Translations under genes and position numbers: made by a program
Part shown: positions 23,236 to 34,200 of the stretch, piece by piece
How positions within the stretch are numbered: position 1 is the stretch's first letter
Layout of the letters: each line of letters opens with the position of its first letter
Assembly: GCF_014633365.1 (NCBI RefSeq)
Contig: NC_068352.1
Span: 21,113,310 to 21,177,309 of the forward strand
DNA length: 64,000 nucleotides
Reading direction: 5' to 3'
From: Diospyros lotus
Taxonomy: Eukaryota > Streptophyta > Magnoliopsida > Ericales > Ebenaceae
Notes under the pieces: model-generated
Database searches by the model: none
What the model was told of the DNA's origin: nothing
The model's input: the letters and a program-made list of their open reading frames with translations, nothing else

Positions 23236-23330
23236 TAACAACTGTGCACGCATACCCTTGGATCGAACTTGCAACCTTCAACTAGTCTTTGCATGCTTAT
23301 GCCAGCTAATCTACAAACTTCCTTAGTTAT
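23236..23330 (-). other. tRNA-like head, possible SINE fragment
   Basis: On the minus strand there is a box-A-like stretch (TAGCTGGCATAAGC, complement of 23295-23308) and about 30 bp later a box-B-like AGTTCGATCC (complement of 23260-23269). The spacing fits a tRNA-derived RNA polymerase III promoter. The sequence does not fold into a standard tRNA that I can write down, so a SINE head is more likely than a tRNA gene. Confidence 0.35.
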
Positions 23331-24150
23331 ATAAGTGCACATATTAATTTAAGTTATAATTCTAAACTTTTCTGCCTATAACGTTCAGATTTTTTACTGT
23401 TAGAAAAATGTCCAAAATATTTATAAATACTCCCTCAATCTCATTTTTGAGACATCAAGTGCTTCTATTGCAAATCCAAATCACTCAAAAGATTCCAAAC
23501 GCTCTCAAGCTATTATCCAAGCAATCTGAAACTCACGAAGTATTATTACACGTCAATCGAAGAGCTAAAAGCAAGAGAAGAAAAATATTTTCAAATCTAC
23601 TATGAATTTCTCCGATATCACTAATTTATTTATTTATTTAATTATTTTTTTTATATATTTTTGTGCTTAATTGTTTATTTGCATCCAAGTGTGGACAAAT
23701 TATTTGTAAATATTTAAATTATCATTAAAGATTGTATAGGTTTCCTAAAATCATTAAAATCTAGGTAAATCTAATTTCCAAAATAAGTTAAGGTGTAAAT
23801 CTTGGTGTAGTAATTGCCTAGAATCCATTATAATCTAGGTGTGTATCTAGTTTCCAAAATGAATTAGTGTAAAAACTTTGGTGAAATTGATTTAGTGAAA
23901 CCCCAAGGGTGGTTAAACCTTGGGAGAATGGACTAGGTGTGTGTGGAAATACCGAACTACTATAAATTGTATTGTGCCTCATTTTATTTATTTTTGTTAT
24001 ATCTTATGATTTACATTAATTATTAATTTCAAATATAATTTATTATATTTATCAAATATATATTTTTAAATAAAATCATTAATCAAGAATATTTATTAAA
24101 AGAGAGAAAAACTTTAATCACTCAATTCACCCCCCTCTTGAGTAGCCATT
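23331..24150 (+). mobile_element. Copia-type LTR, 3' part
   Basis: Non-coding. The right end contains TCAATTCACCCCCCTCTTG (24123-24141), a hallmark of the 3' end of several plant copia LTRs, shared with the LTR ending at 62999. A phrase GGAAATACCGAACTACTATA (about 23945) precedes it. The left end and TSD are not defined. Confidence 0.5.
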
Positions 24151-25000
24151 GAAGAGAAATGCCATGAATAGGTGTACCAATGCAATGATTTAAGCCATTT
24201 TCAAAAATATTTTTAAAAAACATTAAAAATAGCAACAGAAACAAAAACGAAAAAACTTTGCAAGACCTGTTTCCAATGTCCATATGCATATCAAAACCAA
24301 ACCATGCCATAAGAGGTTTAGTTATTATACCTTTCAACTGTTGAAGGCTGATGAAGAGGTGGAAATCCTCCCTGTGGCAGCAACTCCTTGCTCCAAAAAT
24401 AGCTCCTGAACTTCCTTCAATTAGACCGAATTGTCCCCTGAAAATATGAGGGGCTTATCGGGTTCACACTCCGATATGATAGTGAATCTCTCTACTCTAT
24501 CTTTGTGCTAGACAGATAGGGTAAATGAGATTGGAGCTGAAAAAAAATGGGTTCAATGTAAAGAAGTATTTCCAACCTTGATAGTCTCACTATCAAGGGA
24601 AATGAGCTACAATAGCTAAGAAAGAATCAAAAGAGCAATATATTGGGGAGTTAGGGTTTTTGGAAGAAGAATAGCAAGTATGGCCAAGAGAAAACGAGCC
24701 AAGACTCACTCTAGTCATTCATACACAGCACAAACACAAGCATATATATATATATATATTTCCCCTAAATTGGAAACCCTAGGACACACCCAAAAAGAGG
24801 GAAATTCGATAAGGGGATTAAGAGGGGACAAAGGAAAGAGAAGAAATCGTGCCAAGGACGCACGTTGTCCTCCTCCGAGCCTCTCATCATCCGTTGTTGC
24901 CACGTGTCTAACTTTTGATTACAAAAGATGACAAAACGGTTGTGCAATTTGCTAGCGTGATTGACAGAAACTGTCAATAGTTTCTAAAAGGGCCATCGAT
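24151..25000. other. Repeat-derived DNA without recognised gene
   Basis: Contains a TA microsatellite (about 24741-24760) and several short open frames on both strands with no recognisable domain. I see no RNA gene or defined transposon boundary. Confidence 0.35.
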
Positions 25001-26327
25001 AGTGTTGCCTTATTTTTTAGAAATAGCATTTAGGCCCACTATTAACTGTTAATAACACTGTCATTATCTCATAATGACACTAAGGCCCCTGTTAACTCTT
25101 AACGACATGCATGTTAATTCTTGACGATTGCTTCTTATTAATTTGATCATTGAACCCGATCTGTTAACTCTTAACGGTAATGTCATTAACTCTTAATGAC
25201 GGTTTCAGCCTTAATCGCTTAGTCAAGCATCACACCCGGATATGTGTGTAACCTTCTAGGTTCACTACTAAGTAGCAATCAAGACACGTCAACTTTTTGA
25301 TGTTGACCAAACATTTTGGTCTATAATGAGGATATCTCTATCTTCTCTATGTACCCTGAAAGACGTTGAGTGACAACTAACATTATGTCAGGACGATCCT
25401 ACCAATAATGAAGTTTTACTTCAGAGAAAAACCTATTTAGGCTTTCGATTCCCTTGTATTACAATCCCTCCATCAATTATCATCTCGATCGAGTGAGAAT
25501 CATGGATTGATTAAACTCACTAATTCGATGACTATGCCAAAATTAGTGTGGTGAGATTGAGATGACACATCAGAACTCTTTCCGACATTGAAACACTTTC
25601 CAATCAAGTGTACCCTACCTAGGGATTTCTACAATCAAGACCACTACTGATCGCATAGGATGTTCACCTCACACCGGAGGTCGATGGATCCCATTAGCAA
25701 TCATCTACCTCTATATGCCACTACACAAGAACCATACAGTGCATCTCATACCTGATAACTGGATGGTTCTTAGCAATGAAAAATCCTAACACCGACACAC
25801 AAGACAACTATGTTGCCTTTAGTCAAAGGACCAAAAATACAATCGAAGCTTTTGATAGACCATAGATCCTCTGAGCCATGTGATCTATCACGTGCGTCAC
25901 ATTCAGTAAGTGTTCCACTAACATCTACCCACATGTATACTATATTCATCTCATGGATTATGGCATGCAACTCACCATCTTTTATCATTAGCATCTCATA
26001 CTAATCAAATGTAGTATCTCATGTGTCAATTCATACTCGACTAATCATAGTCCCCTTCTAAGAAGTCTAAGGATTGGAAATTTATCATTAAGATATCCTT
26101 ATTACAAATGTCAATTGTCACATATTCTTAACACTTAAGAATAAGACCTTTAACAAAAAATCTAAGGACTCATTTATATATAATGATTAAAGAGTTATGA
26201 ATGAAGATATGATCTCAAAATATGTAAACACATTTTGTTATATATATTGCAAGAATTATATCATTAGTCCCATAATTATAAATGTCAGATGCCATCTAAA
26301 TCTAGTATTAAGACACTAACACTAACA
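25000..26327 (-). mobile_element. Copia-type LTR, minus strand, copy B
   Basis: The right end reads TGTTAGTGTTAGTG on the minus strand, preceded by a purine-rich TCTTAGGGTATGAA that could be the PPT. It shares 25655-26327 with copy A at 21735-22364. The left part (about 25040-25200) carries a degenerate TTAACTCTTAAC phrase repeated five or six times. The left boundary is not fixed. No gene recognised. Confidence 0.5.
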
Positions 26328-26909
26328 TTCATACCCTAAGAGATTAACAGTTAGTTCATGTATGCTATTGTTCAACTCATAATTCTATTGTCCTTTGAAT
26401 TTTTTCTATCTAAACAAGCACTTTTTATTTTATAATCTTTAGTATCCGCATCTTTTACCCTTTCATTACATGCCTACTCAAACACTGAATAGGCTAATGA
26501 TCCCATGGACTATTGCTTTACCACTGGTTTCTGCTTTTTTTCTTGGTGATTCTCTTATATATTGGCATAGTAAAAAACAAACTATGGTTATCCATTGTAA
26601 TACCTCGCTTTTTCAAGTGTGTTAAAACCTTGAGAATTTGGGATTTTCTTTTTTTCAATAATCACATTTCAACCCTAGAGTTCCCCAAAATTCCTCTTTT
26701 TACCCCTTTAACATAGTAATTGCAATAACAATAAAGTTAAGGTAGACAATCAAAGTTTAGCACAAAACATTGTCTAGATCAAAGCTAAAATAAAATATAA
26801 GCAATACTTGTATAATCATTCGAGTTGACCTCAAATAACAAAATAATTTTTTTCAAGATACAACAAGACAAAAGTACAAATTCAAAACATTGAATTATAA
26901 ACATGCAAT

Positions 26910-27350
26910 CACTACAAAAAAATTAGAATTTAGCGGTGATTTTTTTTGTCATTTTTGTTACGATTTTCAAAATCGCCGCAAATATAGCCGTCGTGAAGCA
27001 TTTAACGACGATTTTCAACAACTGCTGAAGTAATAGCCGCAAAGTTATATTTTTTGTGATGGTTTCAAAACCATTGCTAAAATCCATTAAATCATTGAAC
27101 TTTAGCGAAAATTCTGAAATCGTCACTGTTTTCGACGCCCGTGAGCGCACTTGGCTTTTGGTTGTGGGCTCATAGGCCGCACTTGCCTGGCCACTATCAC
27201 GCCACCTGGCAGCCTGCTCGCCATGTGGCAATGCTGGAATTTTATTCCAATTGCTACCTTTCCCCAATTTCAATCTCGGACCTCCCGTACGTGCATGCGA
27301 GCCCGAAGCCAGTAGATCTACAAAACCCTTTTGTTATATAGCCGCGCATA
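26910..27350 (+). mobile_element. CACTA-like terminus nested in the solo LTR
   Basis: CACTACAAAAAAATTAG is a plausible CACTA TIR and is followed by repeated complementary phrases (GCGGTGATTTT, CGATTTTCAAAATCGCCGC, GGTTTCAAAACCATTGC), the usual subterminal pattern of non-autonomous CACTA elements. A possible opposite end is CTTTTGTAGCG near 28149, but it has a mismatch in the essential TAGTG and no clear 3-bp TSD. Right limit therefore uncertain. Confidence 0.5.
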
Positions 27351-28377
27351 TTAATTATATACTAATCTAGCCACTATTTTTTAGAATTATATTTTTTAAT
27401 TTTTTAATATAAATTAAAAAATAATTAATTGATTAAATTAAAAATGTATTTTTTAAAAGAATAATGGAATAAATCAAAAATAAATTAATTGAGTTAAATT
27501 AAATTAATTAATTTATTAAAAATAAAAAAAGAGTTAACATATTTTTTTTTATAAATTATCAAAATTTTATATATTTTTAATATGAATATTAGATTTTTTT
27601 CTAAAATTTTGTAACTGTTCTTCGAAAATAAATATATATATACACACATTTTATAGAAGAAAATAAATAAGAGATGAATTATATGTTTTAAAGACGTTTT
27701 TGTATAAGGTAGACGACATGAGTAACTGATTGAAGAATTTGATAGCATCAAAATACCACGAGGAATGACTAGATTCAACAATTTGATCAAAATACCATAG
27801 ATAACATATTCGCATGACTTTCCAAAATTAGTACCCTACACATGCAAACCATTTTGCCACATTTTATCACATACTTTTTCAACATAATGCTATGCAATCA
27901 TGTATTTTGTATCAACTATGTAAAATAAAATGCTCCTACCCCATACCTTAATACCTTGATTATATTTGGAGATAAAAGTGGGAAAAGCTTTATGTTTGTG
28001 TCAACTTCCAGCTTCTTATTTGTGGCCTCGATGCCTTTAAAAATATTTTCTCGAGCCTTGAATTGTTTTCTAAACATTTGGTATTTTTAGTTATTTTTTG
28101 TAATTTTTTCCAATTCTTTTTCAAATTTTATTTTTTTTCTTTTGTAGCGCATGTATCACGCCACCTTGCCTTACGCGTCTCACACTTGCCTGGTTTCTGC
28201 CAGTTTGTGCAATACGCAGCCAACTCCTCCAACCTCCAACCATCTTTTCTGGCCACTCCTTTGACTATTGCTCATTGTCTTTAATTTGTCTTTTCTTTTC
28301 AGTACTTCTTTTTTCTCTTCCTCAATTTCCTTTCCAACTTTTTTTCCACTCTTCTTTGCTGGCCAAATCACGCTTTA

Positions 28378-28614
28378 AGGTGTGTTTGATAGCATTTAGG
28401 TGAAAAAAAAAGTATTTTTTTAACTTACATGGAAAATAAAAACCATCTCTTCCTAGATAGAATTTTCTATGGAAAAGAGCAAAAAAACAAGCTTTAATAG
28501 TTGTATCATAGAATTCAATTCCATAAAAAATATAGTGTATCAAACACCCAAAATGGAATTCAATTCCATAGATGGGATATTTTTCATGCATTTTCCATAC
28601 TATCAAACACACCC
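28378..28614. mobile_element. Tourist-like MITE, 237 bp, TSD TTA
   Basis: Terminal inverted repeats AGGTGTGTTTGATAG and CTATCAAACACACCC match at 14 of 15 bases; TTA occurs at both flanks (28375-28377 and 28615-28617), the TSD used by PIF/Harbinger. A second internal palindromic pair (GGAATTCAATTCCAT) lies near 28505-28570. Non-coding, so dependent on a transposase elsewhere. Confidence 0.75.
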
Positions 28615-29364
28615 TTAGTGTCATCCGTTTATGCCCCATCTGATTGGTTTTTATTTTTTTTATGAAGAAGTGTTTTTTTTTTTTTTTGATCGATTTATGC
28701 GCCTTTAGTGTATTTCACTTCATTTTTGTCCCAATCTCTTCCTTTTGATATCTTATACAAAAACCCTCTATGAAATCTTCTCAAAATTGATCAACGATGA
28801 TTAATGTTATCCTTTTTAAACATTCCCCTCTTTATATAGCCAAAAACCACCATCCACGTCCCCTAAACCTTTAAATTGCCATTCGTCCTTCTTTTCCTCA
28901 TCCCTAGGCCAAGGATTTGGCCACTGCCGAAGTCTGTGCAAGTGAAAGTTGCAAGTTTTTGAAAAATTACACTTTTGCCCTTGAGTTTGCTAAATTCTAG
29001 TTTAGCCTCTTTTTCCTAACCCTCTATTTTTTATATATTACACTATGACTTCTATAAATTCTACCAAGTCCTGTTACAACTTAAATTTCATTTAAGCCTG
29101 AAAATCTTGGGAATTACATTAAAATACCAATAATCTTTGTAAAATTACATGAAATTCCCATGCTTTGAAAAATTACATATAAATGAAACCTCTACAAATT
29201 ATCAACATACCCCTAATTCAACAAGAAAGGGTCTCAAGCCCTTGCAGTTTTACTTAAATGTTCCTTAAATGATACAAAATTGCAAGTAAACCCATTTTAG
29301 TTTATCTAAAATAATACATCATAGTTTCTCAAATTGTCTTAAAAATCTAGGGTTTTACATCCAT

Positions 29365-32084
29365 TATATCACTGAACCTAAATATCGCATTTTGGCTAAT
29401 TCTACACTTGACCTCATTTGGCAACTATAGCTTGTAGCAGACACATTAGTGTCCATACCACTAAGGCAACTCTTATTTTTTGTGATAATCATAGCTCCAT
29501 TTAAAATGTCTGTAATAATGTTTTTCATAAGCAAACCAAACATATATGTATTGAGACTTATTATCGCTTTATTCAACATCATTCTACTCGTAACACTCAC
29601 AATCTCATGCTTATCGATCCCCTCATCCAATCAACGTGCATTGATCTTTTCACCTATTCATCTTTCAGACCTTTTTCATGATTTTGCTCACAAATTCAAG
29701 CTGTAATGATGTCTTGAGTTTGTGGGGAATGTCAAGATACTTATATGCTTTAAGTAAAAGATAATTATATCTTTACGATATGATCTATGATTTGCTATCA
29801 AAGATAATTTTAATATGACTCTATCGACCTTGATATCCACATTTGACATCAATTTTAATTGAATTAGGTTAGTTTAACTTTACTATGTGATTCAATACAA
29901 AGTCCCAAGTTTGAGTTATGATATATGCAAGTTTAATTTTCTCTAGAATTTCCCATCAACTTCTTATATTTAAAATTATACCCATACCTATATAAATTAA
30001 TCATGATGTTTGAATCATATAAAATTTCAACCATTAGACAAATAAAAGCTTCGTTTATTGATTAACTAATATATTCTTATAAATTATATTCAATGTTATT
30101 ATAATTTTAGACATGTACAAGGCGTTTCGTATAATAACTTAAAAAGACCATAATTTTTTCAAGAATTTCACATCACTTTTAAAGTTTGTCTAAATTATAC
30201 TGGTTATTCTTGTATTTTCAAAATAACAATTATCTCTTTTGTTATTAAGACACTAAATCAAATATCCACTTTACCCTTACATTTAAGATACTCTCTCTTT
30301 CTCTCCCTCTCTCTCTCTCTCGCTTACTCTCTCTCATTTCTTCATTCCATTTCTCTCTCCTCTCCCTTTCTCGTATCTATCTCTTTAAACCATTACGTTA
30401 CCAACGGCCATCTTCAATCATGAGATTGGAAGATGAAGAAGATCGGCTTTCTTCTTCTTTTTACTATCTATCGTGTGTTTATCATTCATATAGGTCTATC
30501 TTTCTTTTTCTCCCCCCAATCTCCATCTCGCAACCAAAAATCCATTGATCTAACAATGGGAATTTGGTGCTGTAAGAGTTCTTTTTTTTTCTTCTTCTTA
30601 TTTTTCATGTCCTCCTCCCCCCTCCCCCCGTTCTCTCTCTCGCAATACAATTAGTTCCTAAAATATAGGAATCCATTATCCATTAGCGATGAAAAATTAG
30701 GGTCTAGTAGTGATAGAGATAGTGGTGTTCATGGTGCTAATGCTAAGGTTACTATTTGAGATTTCTAGTTCATAGTTATTTTAGATTTCAAGTTCTTAAA
30801 ATTCCATTGTTATCAACATTGTTGATTGAGTTCTTAGAATTCTAAGCATTGCTCGGAAGCACCCATGGTTGTGACTGGCAACAACGATGGTGGTCGCCAA
30901 CCAACACCAGTATTTTTTATTTTTATTTTTATTTTTTTGGGTTATAATTATACCAAAAAAAATTGAGAATTTAAAAAAAAAAATTAACAGCCATTAATAA
31001 TGACAATAAAAAAGTGTTAGTACCTCATATAGGGTGTTTTTGATTGCAAATATAGAATTTACATGGAAATAAAATATTTTTTAGGTTATGAATTACTTAG
31101 AAGTAAATTTCAAGAAAAATGTTAATTGAATGTGTTTAATTGGCTTAATTTTTTACCTAAAAATTCTTGTACTTTTCTAGTTTTTGATATTTGATTGCTA
31201 TTATTTTTCACAAAAATAATCACATACACACATGCAGATAATCAATAATCAACTACATAAAATAATCAAATATATACATATTCTAAAAATAAATCAAATA
31301 TACATACACAAAATAATCAAATAATAAGAAAGTGGGTCTCTAGTTGCCTAGCAAGTTCAGCTACTGCCGCCATCACTGGTCGTTGCTGTTGGTCGAGTCA
31401 CTGTTCATCATCACCGCCTATCGCACTGTGGAATAGCCATCCTTGCATTGCAACCTTTTGTCTTTCTCTTGCAAGGTGTTCGTTCGTTTTCTCTAGTCAC
31501 CGCCCACGCCTTCGTCATTGCTTACACCTTAACTGATGGTTATCGTCTACGTCTTCTCCAATCATCGCCCATGCTTTTGTCATCGCTTCTGTTTTATAAG
31601 TTCTCGATAGTCGTTTTTGCAAGTTGTTGATGGCCTCTGCAACTGTTGAATCTGGCCAATCATTCTCTCTCTCTTTTTCGTTGATGGGTGGTGGTGGAAG
31701 AAAGGGAAGGCCAGCTATGTGTTGGGTGGAGTTTTTTTATTTCTAAGAAAAATTACATCTAGCTCCTCATAAGAAAACTAATTCCATCAAAAATGAAAAA
31801 ATAACATCATGTGACCATAAGTGAAAAAATACTTTTATAAAAAATTTGTCCAATCAAACATCTCAAAGACTAAAATTTGAGTGAAAAATAATCATTTTGT
31901 TTGAAAAAAATAGCCAATAAAGGCCCATAGAGTCAAAGAAGATTAATAATATTTTTAAAAATATAAAAATAATTAACAAAATTTATTCACATCTCATAAA
32001 TGTCGTGAGAAATTTATGCTAACAAACAAAAGAGAGAATTGACCAAACCTTGATGAAATGTCCTGGCACTTCGGTCACGCTATC
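29365..32084. other. Intergenic DNA, no gene recognised
   Basis: About 2.7 kb of A/T-rich sequence. A CT-rich stretch lies near 30295-30370. Short frames (for example 30433-30654 and 31448-31630) are rich in Phe, Ser and Leu from pyrimidine tracts and have no domain I recognise. GAT-type phrase repeats and homopolymers are common. No tRNA or rRNA seen. Confidence 0.5.
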
Positions 32085-32340
32085 GTCACCCGGACGGTGA
32101 CATCGGCGCCACGTGTAGCGCGACAAAAGGCGGCAATTAGTTCAGACCGACAAAGTCGAGGTGGCAGGAAACAACATGGAAGCCACGTAGCGGGTCCCAG
32201 AGGTGATATCACATAACACGGTGCGTGACGTCATCGTTCTTGCCCCGCCTGCCCTCCTCTCGCTCACGTGGGCTTCCAGCATCTTCCGCGAGCGGCTATT
32301 TTGTCGTCGCTCCTCCCCGTTTTCCACACGCATCAGCTAA
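32085..32340 (+). promoter_or_regulatory. G+C-rich block with clustered ACGT-core motifs, upstream of glutaredoxin
   Basis: In an otherwise A/T-rich region this 256-bp block contains CACGTG at 32110-32115, CCACGTA at 32183-32189, the palindrome TGACGTCA at 32226-32233 and CACGTG at 32265-32270. A further GACGTCA lies at 32792-32798. TGACG motifs bind TGA-type bZIP factors, which are known regulators and partners of GRXC9-type glutaredoxins; CACGTG binds bZIP/bHLH factors. The distance to the gene start is about 1.3 kb, so a distal regulatory role is inference. Confidence 0.4.
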
Positions 32341-33237
32341 TACTAATTACCGCATTAACGGAAATGGTTCTTAAATATTGAATATATATATATATATGTA
32401 TTTTTAATTTAAATTCTTTTATTAGCTGATTTTGAAATAATAAATATATTTATTTTAGCTAAGATGAATAAGAAATATTTAGACTTAAAAGCAAGGCATA
32501 ATAAATACACTTTTTTTTTTTGAAAAATAAATAAATTTAAAGCTTCTTAAATATTACATATATATAGCTCTTAGGATTCCTAATAGTTAGCATTACCCAT
32601 TATTATATATATTAAGATAATTATTATAATATTTATGATCACGTGATCTTACATCACCGTGAGATGATTCCTGTATTTTTTTTATATGAATTAAAAATTG
32701 AAAGGGATATGGCACAGTGAGGAATAGAAAAATGTGTGGTGTGGGCTTACGTAAGTGTGATCATGAATTGGGGGTACCATTGAGGCCTTGAGACGTCAGG
32801 AGGGTTACAACATGCATGCATGCGTGATATCATCACCACTATTGCCTTTCCCCCCATTTAATTTAAATTATCCCCCGAAGCCATCTTTTTCCACACCCCA
32901 CTTTTGACCCCATTGGCAGATTCAAAAAAGTTTAAAAAACAATATTTTACGTCTTTTCCAATCTCCAGCTCGAATTTTTAAAAGGAAGCCAAGTTTCTGT
33001 GAACGTACCCATCCATCAATGCATTTTTATTAATTTTATTGGTCGGCATTTTATTATTATTTCAAATTTTCAGCATACGATGTCGAATTTTTGTTTGGAT
33101 TTTTATAATATTGAATTATGTGATTTTTTATTATACAAAAAAAAAAAAAAAAACCAATAGGAATCTGGTCTTGTGTTCAGATAGCGACACATCATCCACA
33201 TATGTAAGCCACGTAGGCCCAATATATATATACATAT

Positions 33238-33238
<1 letters not shown>

Positions 33239-33279
<41 letters not shown>

Positions 33280-33392
33280 GGAGGAGATGGTGATGAAAGG
33301 AGGAGACTTGAAATTAAGGGTGGGGGCGTCAACGGCAGTTGCGTTTCCTTACGCGTTACACATGGTGTGGTGTGGCATGGCTTGGCTTTACG

Positions 33393-33448
<56 letters not shown>

Positions 33449-33556
33449 GTGTGTGTGTATATATACACACACAAACATATTCATCCATACAGCCATTCCA
33501 AACCCACCAAATTAACACAATACCTCAATCTCTCTCTCTCTCTCTCTCTCTCTCTA
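33239..33556. repeat. GA/CT, TA and GT microsatellites in the glutaredoxin leader
   Basis: GA repeat about 33239-33276; CT repeat 33398-33434 followed directly by TA (to 33448) and GT (33449-33458); a second CT repeat 33529-33555 ending 10 bp before the start codon. CT-rich leaders are common in plant 5' UTRs. They create long but meaningless in-frame extensions upstream of the true ATG. Confidence 0.85.
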
Positions 33557-33565
33557 CCAATTACC

Positions 33566-33994
33566 ATGCAAGAAGCTCTACCTTACAAGACATGGCTGCC
33601 GGCGCCCCAGCAGCCGTTCCTCAGCCTGCCGCCCATGGACTACAGATCGGTGATGGCGCCGAGGGCGGGCTCAGACATAAAGAGCGCGGTGTCGGAGAAC
33701 GCCGTGATAGTCGTCAGCCGGCGCGGATGCTGCATGAGCCACGTGGTGAAGCGGCTGCTTCAGGGGCTCGGAGCCAACCCCGCCGTCTACGACGTGGAGG
33801 AGCACGAAGAGGACGGCGTGGTGAAGGACCTGGAGGGGATCGCCGGCCCCGGGGAGGGATTTGACCGGCGGTTGCAGTTCCCGGCGGTGTTCATCGGAGG
33901 ACGGTTGTTCGGCGGGTTGGATCGGATTATGGCGACCCATATCACCGGCGAGTTGGTTCCGGTGTTGAAGCAAGCTGGGGCTCTGTGGCTTTGA
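33566..33994 (+). CDS. GRXC9: CC-type glutaredoxin, GRXC9/ROXY group
   Basis: Encodes 142 residues in one exon. The chosen start gives MQEALPYKTWLP, an N-terminus usual for this group; the frame stays open 96 codons upstream only because of microsatellites. The active site GCCMS sits near residues 53-57, after SENAVIVVSRR. Further blocks are HVVKRLL-GLG-NPAVYDV, FPAVFIGGRLFGGLDR (glutathione-site TVP-like region and GG motif) and ATHITGELVPVLK. It ends in ALWL, the C-terminal motif by which ROXY proteins bind TGA transcription factors. CC-type glutaredoxins are land-plant specific and act in nucleus and cytosol in salicylate/jasmonate and detoxification responses. The last active-site residue is Ser, where Arabidopsis GRXC9, as I recall it, has Cys. 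Exact orthology is inferred. Confidence 0.92.
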   Translation: MQEALPYKTWLPAPQQPFLSLPPMDYRSVMAPRAGSDIKSAVSENAVIVVSRRGCCMSHVVKRLLQGLGANPAVYDVEEHEEDGVVKDLEGIAGPGEGFDRRLQFPAVFIGGRLFGGLDRIMATHITGELVPVLKQAGALWL

Positions 33995-34194
33995 TTTTGT
34001 TGGTATTTTGGCTTTCCGATCACAGTGTCTCTCTCTCTCTCTCTCGGCTTTGAAGTTTGTTGGGGGGAATGAGTTTGACTTTTTGTCTCCTGTTTGGTGT
34101 AAAAGAAAATTAACAAGGATTCCTCCTCCTTCCCCTTCTCCTTCTCCTCCTCCTCCTCCTCGAGGCTTGGCTTAGTATTGTTTTTCCAATTTTG

Positions 34195-34200
34195 AATAAA
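34195..34200 (+). terminator. Candidate polyadenylation signal of the glutaredoxin gene
   Basis: AATAAA about 200 bp after the stop codon, after pyrimidine-rich 3' UTR (CT and CTC repeats at 34026-34046 and 34123-34161). Confidence 0.55.

Larger units (their letters stand above)
26596..29359 (-). mobile_element. Solo LTR, 2764 bp, minus strand, TSD TCCAT
   Basis: On + it starts TGTAATACCTCGC and ends CTAGGGTTTTACA; a perfect TSD TCCAT lies at 26591-26595 and 29360-29364. On the minus strand its start (TGTAAAACCCTAGATTTT) and end (AAAGCGAGGTATTACA) resemble those of the LTR at 17940-20497, so it belongs to that gypsy family. A minus-strand TATA box (CTATATAAAG, complement of about 28831-28841) is present. 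It contains a nested MITE and a CACTA-like end, which accounts for its greater length. Confidence 0.85.

Noticed and set aside
23236..23330. Functional tRNA gene
   Set aside because: Box-like motifs exist but I could not form the acceptor and anticodon stems; a SINE head is more plausible.
27355..27400. Second CACTA end (CCACTATTTTTTAG)
   Set aside because: It is in the same orientation as the first terminus and lacks the CACTACA core.
31030..31880. Possible large MITE (GTGTTTTTGATTG ... CAATCAAACATCTC)
   Set aside because: The ends match over only about 12 bp with gaps and no TSD was found.
33278..33565. 96-codon N-terminal extension of the glutaredoxin
   Set aside because: It consists of translated GA/CT/TA/GT microsatellites; the family start MQEALPYKTW lies at 33566.
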